Below are positions 1 through 9,065 of a stretch of DNA of 64,000 bases, piece after piece (the stretch's first letter is position 1; every line of letters begins with the position of its first letter). Both the position numbers and the translations under genes were made by a program. Where the stretch lies: NCBI RefSeq assembly GCF_028993635.1, contig NZ_CP118631.1, positions 5,952,001 to 6,016,000 on the forward strand, read 5' to 3'. The notes under the pieces are model-generated. The model searched no databases and was not told the origin of the DNA. It worked only from the letters and a program-made list of their open reading frames with translations. The DNA is from Mucilaginibacter sp. SJ (GTDB lineage Bacteria > Bacteroidota > Bacteroidia > Sphingobacteriales > Sphingobacteriaceae).

Positions 1-1661
1 AGATCACCAATATCAGGGCTGGGCAGGAAAAGGAGCTGAATGAACGGAAAATATCCTTTTTTACAAATATATCTCATGAGTTCCGTACGCCGCTGACGTT
101 GATAGCCAACCCGGTGAAGGAACTCATGCAAAGCAATGGGAAAAATCTGGAGTTTATTGACTTGAGTTCGATCTACAGGAACACGCGGCGGCTGTTGAGT
201 ATGATCGACCAGTTGCTGCTATTCCGGACAGCTGAAAACGAGGTTTCTGAGATCAAAGCTGAATATTTTGATATTATTGAGGTGTGCCGGGAGGTTTTTT
301 GCTGCTTTAATAATCAGGTTAAATTCAAATCGATAAGTTATAACTTTCAAAGTGATATGGAAACGCTGGAAATGCTGGCGGATCGGGAAAAAATAGAAAT
401 CGTGATTTTTAACCTGATTTCCAACGCCATTAAATTTACACCGGCCGGTGGTTTGGTTTCCTTGCTGTTGGTTAAAGAGAATGACCAGATCATGATTGAA
501 GTGGCGGATACAGGTAAAGGTATACCTGAGAATACAGGAGATCGCTTGTTTGATAAGTTTTATAAAATTCAGCGGACAGAGGATAAGCAGGAGCAATCAG
601 GATTTGGTATCGGGCTGTTTTTAGCGAAGCATTTTGTGGAGATCCATGGAGGAACTATCGGTTACGAAAGCGTTCCCGGTAAATCAACCGTATTCAGGGT
701 CAGGTTATTACTAAAAAATGAACAGCTTTTGAACCACCTGGCCGGCGCGCCTGTATACCCTAAAAACTTCCGGAACCAGGATGAAGTAATACGTTACATA
801 GAGGACGAGCCCGTAGCTGCGGCAAAGGTAAATTCCAATACATGTTTGGTTGACCAGTTACTGGACAGCAGCAGCAAACAGAAAGCCAGTATATTGCTGA
901 TTGATGATGACAAGGAAATGTCAGCTTATATCAGCCGGGTGCTAAGAGACCAGTATCATATTTTTGAAGTTCAGAACGCTGAAGATGGTTTAAGTTTTGT
1001 TACTGACCGGGAGCCGGACCTCGTTATTTCGGATGTGAACCTGAAAGGTATGAGCGGCGTAGAGCTTTGCACCAGAATAAAAGAGTCTGCCGCCTTGAGT
1101 CACCTTCCGGTTATTCTCATTACGGGTTCGTCATCGCCGGAAATCAAACTTCAGGGAATCAAATGCGGAGCTGATGACTATATCACGAAACCATTTGAGG
1201 TCGACATTCTGGTTGCACGGATCAGGAGTATCCTAAAAGGGAGAAATAATCTGAAAAAATACTTCTTTAACGAAATTACACTGAAAAATAATTCCCTGAA
1301 GATCCCTGAGGAATACAGCAGCTTCCTGACTAAATGTATCCGGGTAGTGGAAGAACATATTGATGATGAGGATTTCGATGCCAAACTTTTTGCTCGTGAA
1401 ATGAGCATGAGTCAATCTAACCTGTTCAGGAAAGTGAAATCGATATCCGGTCTGTCAATCAGTGAATTCGTTCGTTATATCCGTTTAAGAAAGGCTGCTG
1501 AACTTATGATTACTTCCGATATTCAAATAAAAGAGGTTCCCTATCGTGTGGGATTCCAGCAGGTAAGGTATTTCAGGGAACAATTTCACAAAGTTTTCGG
1601 TATGAACCCGTCTGATTTTATCAGCAGGCACCGTACAACGTTTCAATCCATGGAAAAATAA
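1..1661 (+). CDS. Hybrid two-component regulator (HTCS), 3' part only
   Basis: This is the C-terminal part of a hybrid two-component system protein; the frame is open from base 3, so the periplasmic sensor and membrane segment lie outside the window. Visible in order are the HisKA phospho-acceptor box SHEFRTPLTL (His codon at 75-77), the HATPase N box around 360-450 (NLISNAIKFTP), G boxes DTGKGIP and GFGIGLFLAKHFV, a receiver domain from about 880 with phospho-Asp codon at 1032-1034 and the conserved lysine in TKPFE, and an AraC-type double helix-turn-helix from about 1320 to 1640. In Bacteroidota such fusions sense oligosaccharides in the periplasm and activate adjacent polysaccharide utilisation genes. 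The promoter module about 105 bases downstream, repeated at two other loci, is a plausible target. Domain assignment is secure; the ligand cannot be inferred. Confidence 0.95.
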   Translation, partial: ITNIRAGQEKELNERKISFFTNISHEFRTPLTLIANPVKELMQSNGKNLEFIDLSSIYRNTRRLLSMIDQLLLFRTAENEVSEIKAEYFDIIEVCREVFCCFNNQVKFKSISYNFQSDMETLEMLADREKIEIVIFNLISNAIKFTPAGGLVSLLLVKENDQIMIEVADTGKGIPENTGDRLFDKFYKIQRTEDKQEQSGFGIGLFLAKHFVEIHGGTIGYESVPGKSTVFRVRLLLKNEQLLNHLAGAPVYPKNFRNQDEVIRYIEDEPVAAAKVNSNTCLVDQLLDSSSKQKASILLIDDDKEMSAYISRVLRDQYHIFEVQNAEDGLSFVTDREPDLVISDVNLKGMSGVELCTRIKESAALSHLPVILITGSSSPEIKLQGIKCGADDYITKPFEVDILVARIRSILKGRNNLKKYFFNEITLKNNSLKIPEEYSSFLTKCIRVVEEHIDDEDFDAKLFAREMSMSQSNLFRKVKSISGLSISEFVRYIRLRKAAELMITSDIQIKEVPYRVGFQQVRYFREQFHKVFGMNPSDFISRHRTTFQSMEK

Positions 1662-1766
1662 CAGCGGCCATATTGCTTAATGGCCAGCAAAGTTAAGCCA
1701 TAACGACGGATCGTAATCTCATTGATCGAAAAAGCCATTTCCCTATATGTTTTAGGTGCCGGATTG

Positions 1767-1849
1767 GCTATTTGTATCCTCTTTTTGACCTGATTACAGC
1801 GCTTTTCTCTGTCTTGTTAGTCTGATATTTGGTGCATAAACCAATAAAT
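1767..1849 (+). promoter_or_regulatory. Promoter module copy A (putative HTCS target)
   Basis: The sequence starts with GCTATTTGTATCC and TTTTTGACCTGATTACAGC, has a GATATTTG box at 1824-1831 resembling the Bacteroidota -7 element TAnnTTTG, and ends in ATAAACCAATAAAT. Copies with the same internal spacing (69 bases from GCTATT to ATAAACC) occur at 7721 and 52953. It lies in the 394-base gap between the HTCS gene and the large secreted lyase gene. I see nothing else in this gap. Confidence 0.6.
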
Positions 1850-2055
1850 CTGGCCTCATCGGCCGGGGGATTTAAACAGCTTTAATAAATTCCGTTTAAG
1901 TCGATATGATTAAGTGATTAACCAGCGATAGTGCCCGGTGACCTCCCCGGATCGTAATCCGGAGCGGTTCAACAACCGGTCAATCCACTAGACTTTGCAA
2001 TCAAAAATCATAGAAAGACCCACCGTTGATGCCTGGAAACCTTAAGGCTATTTAT

Positions 2056-5000
2056 ATGAAGAAAAAAATTACTCCTTTTTGCTGGACAATTCTTTTAGTA
2101 TTGTTTTCAACTTTCATTGTCACTTGCCGAGCACAAGCCCAAACGTTTGTTCACCCCGGCGGCGTGCACACGCGGGCCGATCTCGATCGTATGAAGAATA
2201 AGATCGCTGCGGGTGTTCACCCCTGGATAGACGGATGGAATTTAATGTGTGCGGATTACCGGGCAAAAAACACTTATACGGCCAGTCCTTCCAGCACGAT
2301 CGGAGGTTCTGACGGAACCCGCCAGCGAGCGGCAAACGATGCTGTTGCTGCCTATTACAATACCCTGCGCTGGTATATGACAGGAGATACAACCTATGCT
2401 GTCTGTGCCGTTCGTATACTTAACGCGTGGTCAGGCTCGATTAATGCCGTTGTAACCGGCGAATTATTTCAACTGCCGATATATCCGATGGTGCAGGCCG
2501 GAGAACTACTGCGGATATATCCGGGCTGGTCGCCCTCTGATTTTACCAGATTTAAGAATATGAGTCTTAATTATTTCTATCCGGCCTGTCATAGTTTTAT
2601 CGGTGCCTGCGGCAGTTGGCCTGGTTGGGACGGCCCTGCCAATGCGGATATAATGGCTATCAGTATCTTGTGTGATGATCAGGCAAAATTTAATGAGGCG
2701 GTAAATTATTATAAAACCGGCGCCGGAGGGGGGAACATTACCAATACTTTCTGCCAGCCTTCAGGGCAGATCTCAGAGATGGGAAGAGATCAGCCCCACG
2801 CAGAAATAGGTCCTGGTTTTGCCGCACAACTGTGTCAGAATGCCTGGAACCAGGGAGTTGATCTGTTTAGCTTAAATAATAATCTCTTGTTATCGGGGTT
2901 TGAATACTATGCCAAAAGTAACCTGAATCACCCGGTTGCCTGGGTACCTTTCAATGATTGCAGCAACCATAATTTCTATTATCCGGCTATAAACGGTAAA
3001 AATGTCATCTCGCATAGTCCTGATTGGGAGTTAGTTTATAATCATTACGTAGCACAACAAGGACTACCTGCGCCATATACGAGGGCATATATTAATTTAA
3101 GAGGATTAATAGCACCCACATCGGGCGATTCTTATGTGGGATTTTACGGGTTAACATATACGTTGTCGGACACGACAACACTCTTTCAGGCCAAGCCAAT
3201 TCCTGCCGTTCCGACAAATCTGGTTGCAACACCTGGTTCATCCAGGGTGTTTTTGAAATGGACAGAACCGGGTTCAGATGCGGCTAACGGATATGATGTA
3301 TCACGATCCACAGTTTCCGGGGGCAGCTATGCGACAATAGCTTCGTGGACCGGGAATGCTTCGACGGAGTATACAGACACTACAGTAACTAATGGCACGA
3401 CCTATTATTACAAAGTATCGGCCAAAAATCAATCAGGATCAAGTAACTATTCAAGCGAAGCCACTGCCAAACCAGTTAGTTTGGGAACAACATTACCGGC
3501 AGGGTGGACTAGAAAAGACATCGGAAATGTTGCTACGACCGGCAGTGCGACGTATGCTAATATCAACAATAACAACACATTTTTTATACGCGGATCCGGT
3601 TCGGACGTGGGGGGAACAGCCGATTCGTATAGTTTCTTGTATTCGGCCGTTACAGGCGATTTTACGATTACAGGCCGGTTATATGCGGCATTGCAGTCAC
3701 CGAGTTATGCCAGCATAAAGATTGGTTTAATGATGCGGGAGTCTTTGAATGCCAATGCAAAGAAAGTTACAATCAACCTGGGAGATGTCCAAAGCCGCTT
3801 CACCTGGTTTAGCGTCCGCTCCGCAACAGGCGGAGGGACGTCATGGTATCAGGGAGACAGCCATACCTGGGTCCCTGTTTGGTTCAGATTACAGCGCACA
3901 GGAAACACTTTCACCGGATTTCAGTCCTCAGATGGAGTAACATGGTTTGCGGTAAGCTCCAGCACAGTTCCTATGGCCTCAACTTATTACGCGGGTATGT
4001 ATGCCTGCGCGGGATCCTCGACAGCGGGCGTGCTTGCTAATGTCTCCTTTGACCAGGTAACAACGGTGGGCGGCACTGGAAATACCCCATCGGCTCCTGC
4101 GAACTTAACCGCCACTCCTTTAAATAGTTCTAGAATTAAGTTAACATGGACGAGCTCGGCATCTACATCGGGTTATAATATAAAACGCTCGCTGTCTGCC
4201 AACGGACCATTTACAACAATTGTTACGGGAGTTGCCGATACTACTTACCAGGATGCCGGGTTAACCGAACAGACGAACTATTATTATGTTGTTAAATCCG
4301 TTAATTTCTCGGGCGAAAGTGCAGATTCTATAAAAACCAGCGCACAAACACTGGCATTGGCGTTGCCGGTAGCTCCGTCGGGGCTTGCGGCTATAGCAAG
4401 TAATTCTAAGGTCGTATTGTCCTGGAGCTCCACTCCTGAAGCTGCCAGCTATAACGTTAAGAGGTCTACTGTAAGCGGCGGACCCTATACGACCATTGCA
4501 GCGGCCGACACATTAACCAGCTATACAGATGCGGCCGTAAGTCCCGGCTCAACCTATTATTATGTGGTAACGGCAATAAACAGGGTAGGTGAAGGGCCGG
4601 CATCAGCGCCTGTAAGCGCGGCCCTGGGCCGGCTTTTAACAGGCACGCTTATCGGAACCACCGGTTCATGGAACAATAATCCGACTTCTACAAGGGCGGC
4701 AGCCATGGATGGCAATCTGGGGACATTTTTCGATGCTTTACAGGCAACAGGTGCCTGGGTTGGCCTTGATCTGGGTGCCGACAGCAGTGCTGTGATAACT
4801 CAACTGGGTTTTGCACCCCGCAGTAACTATGCCGGCCGCATGACCGGTGGTATGTTCCAGGGGGCCAATAAAGCCGATTTTAGTGACGCCGTAACGCTTT
4901 TTACAGTTCCCGCCTCTCCGGCTGTAGGGGTAATCACTTTACAGCCTGTTTCCAATCAGGGACTGTACCGTTATGTGCGCTATATTGGTCCATCGGGAGG

Positions 5001-6573
5001 GGGCTGTAACGTAGCAGAGATCCAGTTCTTTGGGTTAAAAAAAGGCAATCAAAGCATAAGCTTTAATGCAATTTCTTCAAAATTGGCGGGAAGTCCGGAC
5101 TTTGATCCGGGGGCGACGGCAAGCTCCGGTTTGCCGGCAAATTTAACCAGTTCAGACTCTACCGTAGCAACTATAGTGAACGGGAAAATTCATATAACAG
5201 GAACTGGTACAAGTACAATTACTGCGTCGCAGGCAGGGAATAGTAATTATAACCCGGCCGCCGGGGTCAGTCAGATCCTTACTGTTATTCCGCTGCACCT
5301 GCAGGTCCAATATCAGGATGGAGACAACGGGCAATTAACCAACAATGTGATGCGTCCCTATTTAAAAATAGTAAATGCCGATTCTGTAAGTGTCTCTTAC
5401 AGCGAATTGACCATGCGCTACTGGTTTACTGCAGAGAACTATGCAGGCATAAATACCTGGATCGATTATGCTCAACTGGGCAATAATAATGTTACGCTTA
5501 AATATGTTCCCCTGGCCCAGCCGCACAATGGTGCGTTAGGATATGCAGAGTACAATTTTACAGGGGGGGGGACTCTTCAGGCAGGTAGTAATTCCGGGCC
5601 GATTGAATCGAGATTGGCTAATCAGGACTGGGGAAACCTAAACGAGGCAGATGACTACTCTTATCAAAGCAGCCCGGCTAACTATGCACTCAATAACCAT
5701 ATTACACTTTACCGTAACGGTGTATTAGTATGGGGGACCGAACCGGCCGCTGCTGCTACACTTACCGGCCTTAATGTACTTTATCAGAACCAAAATATCG
5801 ATACTGCCGGTAATACTATTAGTACCTATCTGACTATCAATAATACCGGTAACGTACCTGTTGATTTTGGCGATATCACCGCGCGTTACTGGTTTACCAA
5901 AGACGGATCCCCCAATTTAAATTATTGGATAGATTATGCAAAAAAAGGCAGTGCCAATATCAGCGGTAAGTTTGTGCCATTGAGTCCCGTCCTGAATGGT
6001 GCTGATACCTATCTGGAGCTTTCGGTGAATGCGGCTGTGGGCACACTTTATCCTTTAAGTTCGTCAGGTAATATTCAATATCGTATCAGTAAATCTGACT
6101 GGTCGAATTTTAATGAATTGAATGACTACTCGTATCTCGCGAGAGATGTTATGAAAGAGAATAACCATATCACAGTTTACTATAAGGGACAGCTAATCTA
6201 TGGAGCTGAACCCCCGGTCTCAGGGCTAATGTCCTTAAAGAGTGCACTAGCAGCGGAAAGTAAGCCGCAGCGCAATATAAGTAATGAAGAGATTGTTGTG
6301 CATCAGGGGCTTTCACCGAACGGAGACGGTATCAACGATGTACTTATCATTGACGGGCTATCAGCCTATCCGGATAATAAATTGACGATAATAAATCGAA
6401 ATGGTGTTAAAATATTCGAGGCGCGAGGCTATGATAATGGTTCGAAGGTATTTGACGGTCATTCCAGTATCACCGGAGTTATGCAACAGCCGGGTACATA
6501 TTATTACTCACTGGATTATTTAGCCGGTAAAGAGACTATCCACAAAACAGGTTTCATTATTCTTAAATATTAA
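2056..6573 (+). CDS. Secreted multidomain alginate-lyase-like protein with CBM3-like modules and type IX (CHU_C) sorting domain
   Basis: About 1,505 residues. The ATG at 2056 is preferred because it begins a clean signal peptide (MKKKITPFCWTILLVLF... ending near AQAQ); an upstream TTG/ATG at 2026/2029 adds ten unlikely residues. Domains in order: alginate-lyase-type alpha/alpha toroid (about 35-385, with GGVHTRADLDRM and a late EMGRDQPHAEIG segment), fibronectin III (390-475), a LamG/DUF1349-like beta sandwich (480-670), two more fibronectin III (680-860), a discoidin/F5-8C-like domain (865-990), an Ig-like repeat (1000-1080), two tandem CBM3-like modules (1085-1235 and 1235-1390, each with a TMRYWFT or TARYWFT core and WIDYA), and a gliding-motility C-terminal domain starting LSPNGDGIND. 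It should be exported by the type IX system and either cleave an acidic glycan or bind one. The exact substrate is unknown. Confidence 0.88.
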   Translation: MKKKITPFCWTILLVLFSTFIVTCRAQAQTFVHPGGVHTRADLDRMKNKIAAGVHPWIDGWNLMCADYRAKNTYTASPSSTIGGSDGTRQRAANDAVAAYYNTLRWYMTGDTTYAVCAVRILNAWSGSINAVVTGELFQLPIYPMVQAGELLRIYPGWSPSDFTRFKNMSLNYFYPACHSFIGACGSWPGWDGPANADIMAISILCDDQAKFNEAVNYYKTGAGGGNITNTFCQPSGQISEMGRDQPHAEIGPGFAAQLCQNAWNQGVDLFSLNNNLLLSGFEYYAKSNLNHPVAWVPFNDCSNHNFYYPAINGKNVISHSPDWELVYNHYVAQQGLPAPYTRAYINLRGLIAPTSGDSYVGFYGLTYTLSDTTTLFQAKPIPAVPTNLVATPGSSRVFLKWTEPGSDAANGYDVSRSTVSGGSYATIASWTGNASTEYTDTTVTNGTTYYYKVSAKNQSGSSNYSSEATAKPVSLGTTLPAGWTRKDIGNVATTGSATYANINNNNTFFIRGSGSDVGGTADSYSFLYSAVTGDFTITGRLYAALQSPSYASIKIGLMMRESLNANAKKVTINLGDVQSRFTWFSVRSATGGGTSWYQGDSHTWVPVWFRLQRTGNTFTGFQSSDGVTWFAVSSSTVPMASTYYAGMYACAGSSTAGVLANVSFDQVTTVGGTGNTPSAPANLTATPLNSSRIKLTWTSSASTSGYNIKRSLSANGPFTTIVTGVADTTYQDAGLTEQTNYYYVVKSVNFSGESADSIKTSAQTLALALPVAPSGLAAIASNSKVVLSWSSTPEAASYNVKRSTVSGGPYTTIAAADTLTSYTDAAVSPGSTYYYVVTAINRVGEGPASAPVSAALGRLLTGTLIGTTGSWNNNPTSTRAAAMDGNLGTFFDALQATGAWVGLDLGADSSAVITQLGFAPRSNYAGRMTGGMFQGANKADFSDAVTLFTVPASPAVGVITLQPVSNQGLYRYVRYIGPSGGGCNVAEIQFFGLKKGNQSISFNAISSKLAGSPDFDPGATASSGLPANLTSSDSTVATIVNGKIHITGTGTSTITASQAGNSNYNPAAGVSQILTVIPLHLQVQYQDGDNGQLTNNVMRPYLKIVNADSVSVSYSELTMRYWFTAENYAGINTWIDYAQLGNNNVTLKYVPLAQPHNGALGYAEYNFTGGGTLQAGSNSGPIESRLANQDWGNLNEADDYSYQSSPANYALNNHITLYRNGVLVWGTEPAAAATLTGLNVLYQNQNIDTAGNTISTYLTINNTGNVPVDFGDITARYWFTKDGSPNLNYWIDYAKKGSANISGKFVPLSPVLNGADTYLELSVNAAVGTLYPLSSSGNIQYRISKSDWSNFNELNDYSYLARDVMKENNHITVYYKGQLIYGAEPPVSGLMSLKSALAAESKPQRNISNEEIVVHQGLSPNGDGINDVLIIDGLSAYPDNKLTIINRNGVKIFEARGYDNGSKVFDGHSSITGVMQQPGTYYYSLDYLAGKETIHKTGFIILKY

Positions 6574-6590
6574 CTACAGCAATTCCGTAT

Positions 6591-7523
6591 ATGAAGAAAT
6601 CTGATCATAACAACAAAAAACGGTTTGCTGTGATTTACCTGTTGCTGCTCTTCGCAGTAACAGGTAATAAAGTCGCTGCGCAACAGAAAGCATTTAATTA
6701 TACGCAGTATATGGATAATCTGACGCCGTTTAATCCTGCCTACTCACTTTTAGACAAGGCAGGCTCTATTAATGCCCTCGTGCGTAAACAATGGGTCGGA
6801 ATAGATGGAGCGCCGGTAAGTTACCTGATCAATGGCAATTTACCGATAGAATCAATTAACGGCGCAGCAGGGCTGATTGTATTTGACGACCAGATCGCTA
6901 TTGAGCGGCAAACAGAACTGAATGCGTATTTTGCCAAGGGAATCCAACTCGATCAGGAAAGCTATTTAGCAGTATCGATTAATGCCGGATTGCGAAATTA
7001 TACTGCAAATTATTCTATATTGGATGCCACAGACCCTACTTTCAGGAATGATGTAAGGGAGACAAAACCTAACATTGGATTTGGTATAATGTACTATACC
7101 GACTGGTATTACCTTGGACTTTCAGTACCCGAGCTCTCTGTGACTAGTCTGGGGACGGCTTCTGTACAGAATGCCAGTAATTTCAGAAACCATTATTATT
7201 TCTCGGGCGCATTGCTTACCGATATCAATGAGGATATAAAATTTAAACCGGCAACGCTGATCTCCTATGCAAAAGGCGTACCCATGACTGCTGACATATC
7301 CGGTACTTTTTATATGAAAGGAGCAATAGGCCTTGGCATAAATTACCGCACTGATAAGGAGATGTCGGGAATCATGAGCATAAATATAAGGGGATTCCAT
7401 GTCGGATATGGTTATCAGTTTGGAACGTCGTCAACTAACCTTGGCGGATTTAATAACGCAACTCATGAAGTATCTCTGAGTTATCGTTTTGGCAAAGGTG
7501 CAATGGATTCAAAGCTCCTGTGA
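6591..7523 (+). CDS. PorP/SprF-family type IX secretion outer-membrane protein
   Basis: A 310-residue protein with a signal peptide (LLLLFAVTGNKVAAQ) followed by the PorP/SprF family opening FNYTQYMDNLTPFNPAYSLL, the RKQWVGIDGAPVSY motif and a beta-rich C-terminus ending in HEVSLSYRFG. Family members are outer-membrane partners of type IX cargo and often sit directly after genes for proteins carrying a CHU_C sorting domain. That is the arrangement here: only 17 bases separate it from the preceding CHU_C protein, so the two are probably cotranscribed and it probably anchors or helps export that protein. Length is normal for the family. Confidence 0.92.
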   Translation: MKKSDHNNKKRFAVIYLLLLFAVTGNKVAAQQKAFNYTQYMDNLTPFNPAYSLLDKAGSINALVRKQWVGIDGAPVSYLINGNLPIESINGAAGLIVFDDQIAIERQTELNAYFAKGIQLDQESYLAVSINAGLRNYTANYSILDATDPTFRNDVRETKPNIGFGIMYYTDWYYLGLSVPELSVTSLGTASVQNASNFRNHYYFSGALLTDINEDIKFKPATLISYAKGVPMTADISGTFYMKGAIGLGINYRTDKEMSGIMSINIRGFHVGYGYQFGTSSTNLGGFNNATHEVSLSYRFGKGAMDSKLL

Positions 7524-7556
7524 TTTATGGTTCAGATATCCGGCCGATTGAAACCA

Positions 7557-7582
7557 GTTCCCGGGAATGTTATTCCGGGAAC
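7557..7582 (+). terminator. Hairpin after the PorP/SprF gene
   Basis: GTTCCCGGGAAT and ATTCCGGGAAC form a strong stem with a one-base bulge and a three-base loop, 34 bases after the stop codon. There is no U-run after it, so it may act as a transcript-end stabiliser rather than a classical intrinsic terminator. Confidence 0.5.
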
Positions 7583-7720
7583 CGGCAGTCGTAACCTTTC
7601 TGAAATCAATAAGGCGATGATTTTATAAAATAAGATCTGTTATGCGGTTATTGATCTTCAATCCCCAAAACAACTGATGAGCCTCGAATAAGCTCTATCC
7701 CCATATTTGAGGGTCAATTA

Positions 7721-7804
7721 GCTATTTGTATCCCTCTTTTGACCTGATTATAGCCCTTTACTATCTTTTGTTGACCGGATATTTGAAATATAAACCAATT
7801 AATT
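7721..7804 (+). promoter_or_regulatory. Promoter module copy B (putative HTCS target)
   Basis: Second copy of the module at 1767: GCTATTTGTATCC, then CTTTTGACCTGATTATAGC, a GATATTTG box near 7779-7786 and ATAAACCAATTAAT, with identical 69-base spacing. It lies 93 bases before the LacI-like sensor gene and probably drives that gene and the GH2 gene after it. The rest of the 7524-7896 gap shows only the hairpin at 7557. Confidence 0.6.
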
Positions 7805-7896
7805 GTTTTGCCTTTGCGGCTCTTTAAACCTTCTGTTCAGGTCTGTAAGGAAGAGTTTAGAAATCATATGTTGTAATGCCCTAATATTAAAGTAAG

Positions 7897-8889
7897 ATGA
7901 AAGAAAAAACAGGAGCGGAAAGTGATACCAGGGGATCCGGTAAAACTAAAATTGACTTAAGGAATCCGTTAACAGATGGTTTGGGAAAAAACAGTACCAG
8001 AATGCTGGCAGTATTGGTGGAGGATATTTCTGACCCTTATTTTTCCGCTGTCGCCAGAGTAATGGAAGAAAAGGCTTACGAATATGACTGTAAAATATTA
8101 TTTGGAAGTACAGAAAATAACCTGGAACGTACCGATCAGCTGATCCGATTATACAAGTCTCGTGGTGTGGATGGATACGTTATTGCCCCGCCCCCGGGAG
8201 CCGATGCTATTATAGGCAAGATAATGTCTGAAGGATATCCGGTTGTATTATTTGACCGGGTCCTTCCCATCAGCAATGTGAATGCGGTTATCACTGATAA
8301 TTTATCAATATGTTATAAAGCAGTTAAGCACCTCATTGACAACGGCTACCGGAACATTGCTTTTTTTACATTAGAATCTGGTCAGAGCCAAATGCTTGAA
8401 CGTCTGAGAGGGTATTGCCAGGCTGTAAATGAAAACGAATTGCCGCAAATAGTCAAAAAGGTAATGTATCATGATATAAAGGAGAATGTCATTACAGAAA
8501 TGGAAGGCTTTCTAAAGAATAATCCCGCTATTGACGCTTTGTTTTTTGCGACGAATCATATTGCTTATAATGGATTGGCTGCTATCAGGAATTTAAATTT
8601 AAAAGTAAACGAAGATGTAGCCTTGCTCGCATTTGATGACGTTCAGCTGTTTAATCTGTTTTCGCCGCCGATCAGCGCTATAGCACAGCCTGTGAAACAG
8701 ATCGGACTGCAGAGCATGGAATTGATCACCCAACTGTTTTCCCAAAAAGACCAAGGCATCAAAACAACGGGGAAAGTTATCGTTATTCCCGCCAAGCTGA
8801 TTATCAGGACTTCTACAAAGTCCAAGGGAGCAATTGAAACAGCACATTTATCCATCATCAATCAAATGACATCCTTCCCAGTGAATTAA
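7897..8889 (+). CDS. LacI/periplasmic-binding-type sugar sensor lacking a DNA-binding domain
   Basis: A 330-residue protein in which nearly the whole length is a LacI/GalR-type ligand-binding fold: it starts with MLAVLVEDISDPYFSAVARVMEEKA at about residue 45, then RGVDGYVIAPP, a VVLFDRVL core, NGYRNIAFFT, and late ALLAFDDVQLFNLFSPPISAI. The usual 55-residue N-terminal helix-turn-helix is absent; residues 1-44 are polar and low in helix signal. An in-frame stop lies just upstream and no other frame there encodes a LacI head. It has no signal peptide, so it is probably a cytoplasmic sugar-binding protein acting on a partner, or a degenerate regulator. It lies between promoter module B and the GH2 gene. 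Confidence 0.8.
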   Translation: MKEKTGAESDTRGSGKTKIDLRNPLTDGLGKNSTRMLAVLVEDISDPYFSAVARVMEEKAYEYDCKILFGSTENNLERTDQLIRLYKSRGVDGYVIAPPPGADAIIGKIMSEGYPVVLFDRVLPISNVNAVITDNLSICYKAVKHLIDNGYRNIAFFTLESGQSQMLERLRGYCQAVNENELPQIVKKVMYHDIKENVITEMEGFLKNNPAIDALFFATNHIAYNGLAAIRNLNLKVNEDVALLAFDDVQLFNLFSPPISAIAQPVKQIGLQSMELITQLFSQKDQGIKTTGKVIVIPAKLIIRTSTKSKGAIETAHLSIINQMTSFPVN

Positions 8890-9065
8890 CTTCTTATAAA
8901 CAATGCCGAGCCGGGTAATGGAAGTCCCATCGGCAAAAAAATATTGGTTAGCGTACTTACTGCGATTTGAATAAAGCGTCAATCGTTAATAAGGATGTCT
9001 CTCACAGCTGATTCATACATATACCAACATATATACACCATATCAATCGAAAGGAGATGCGTTCA

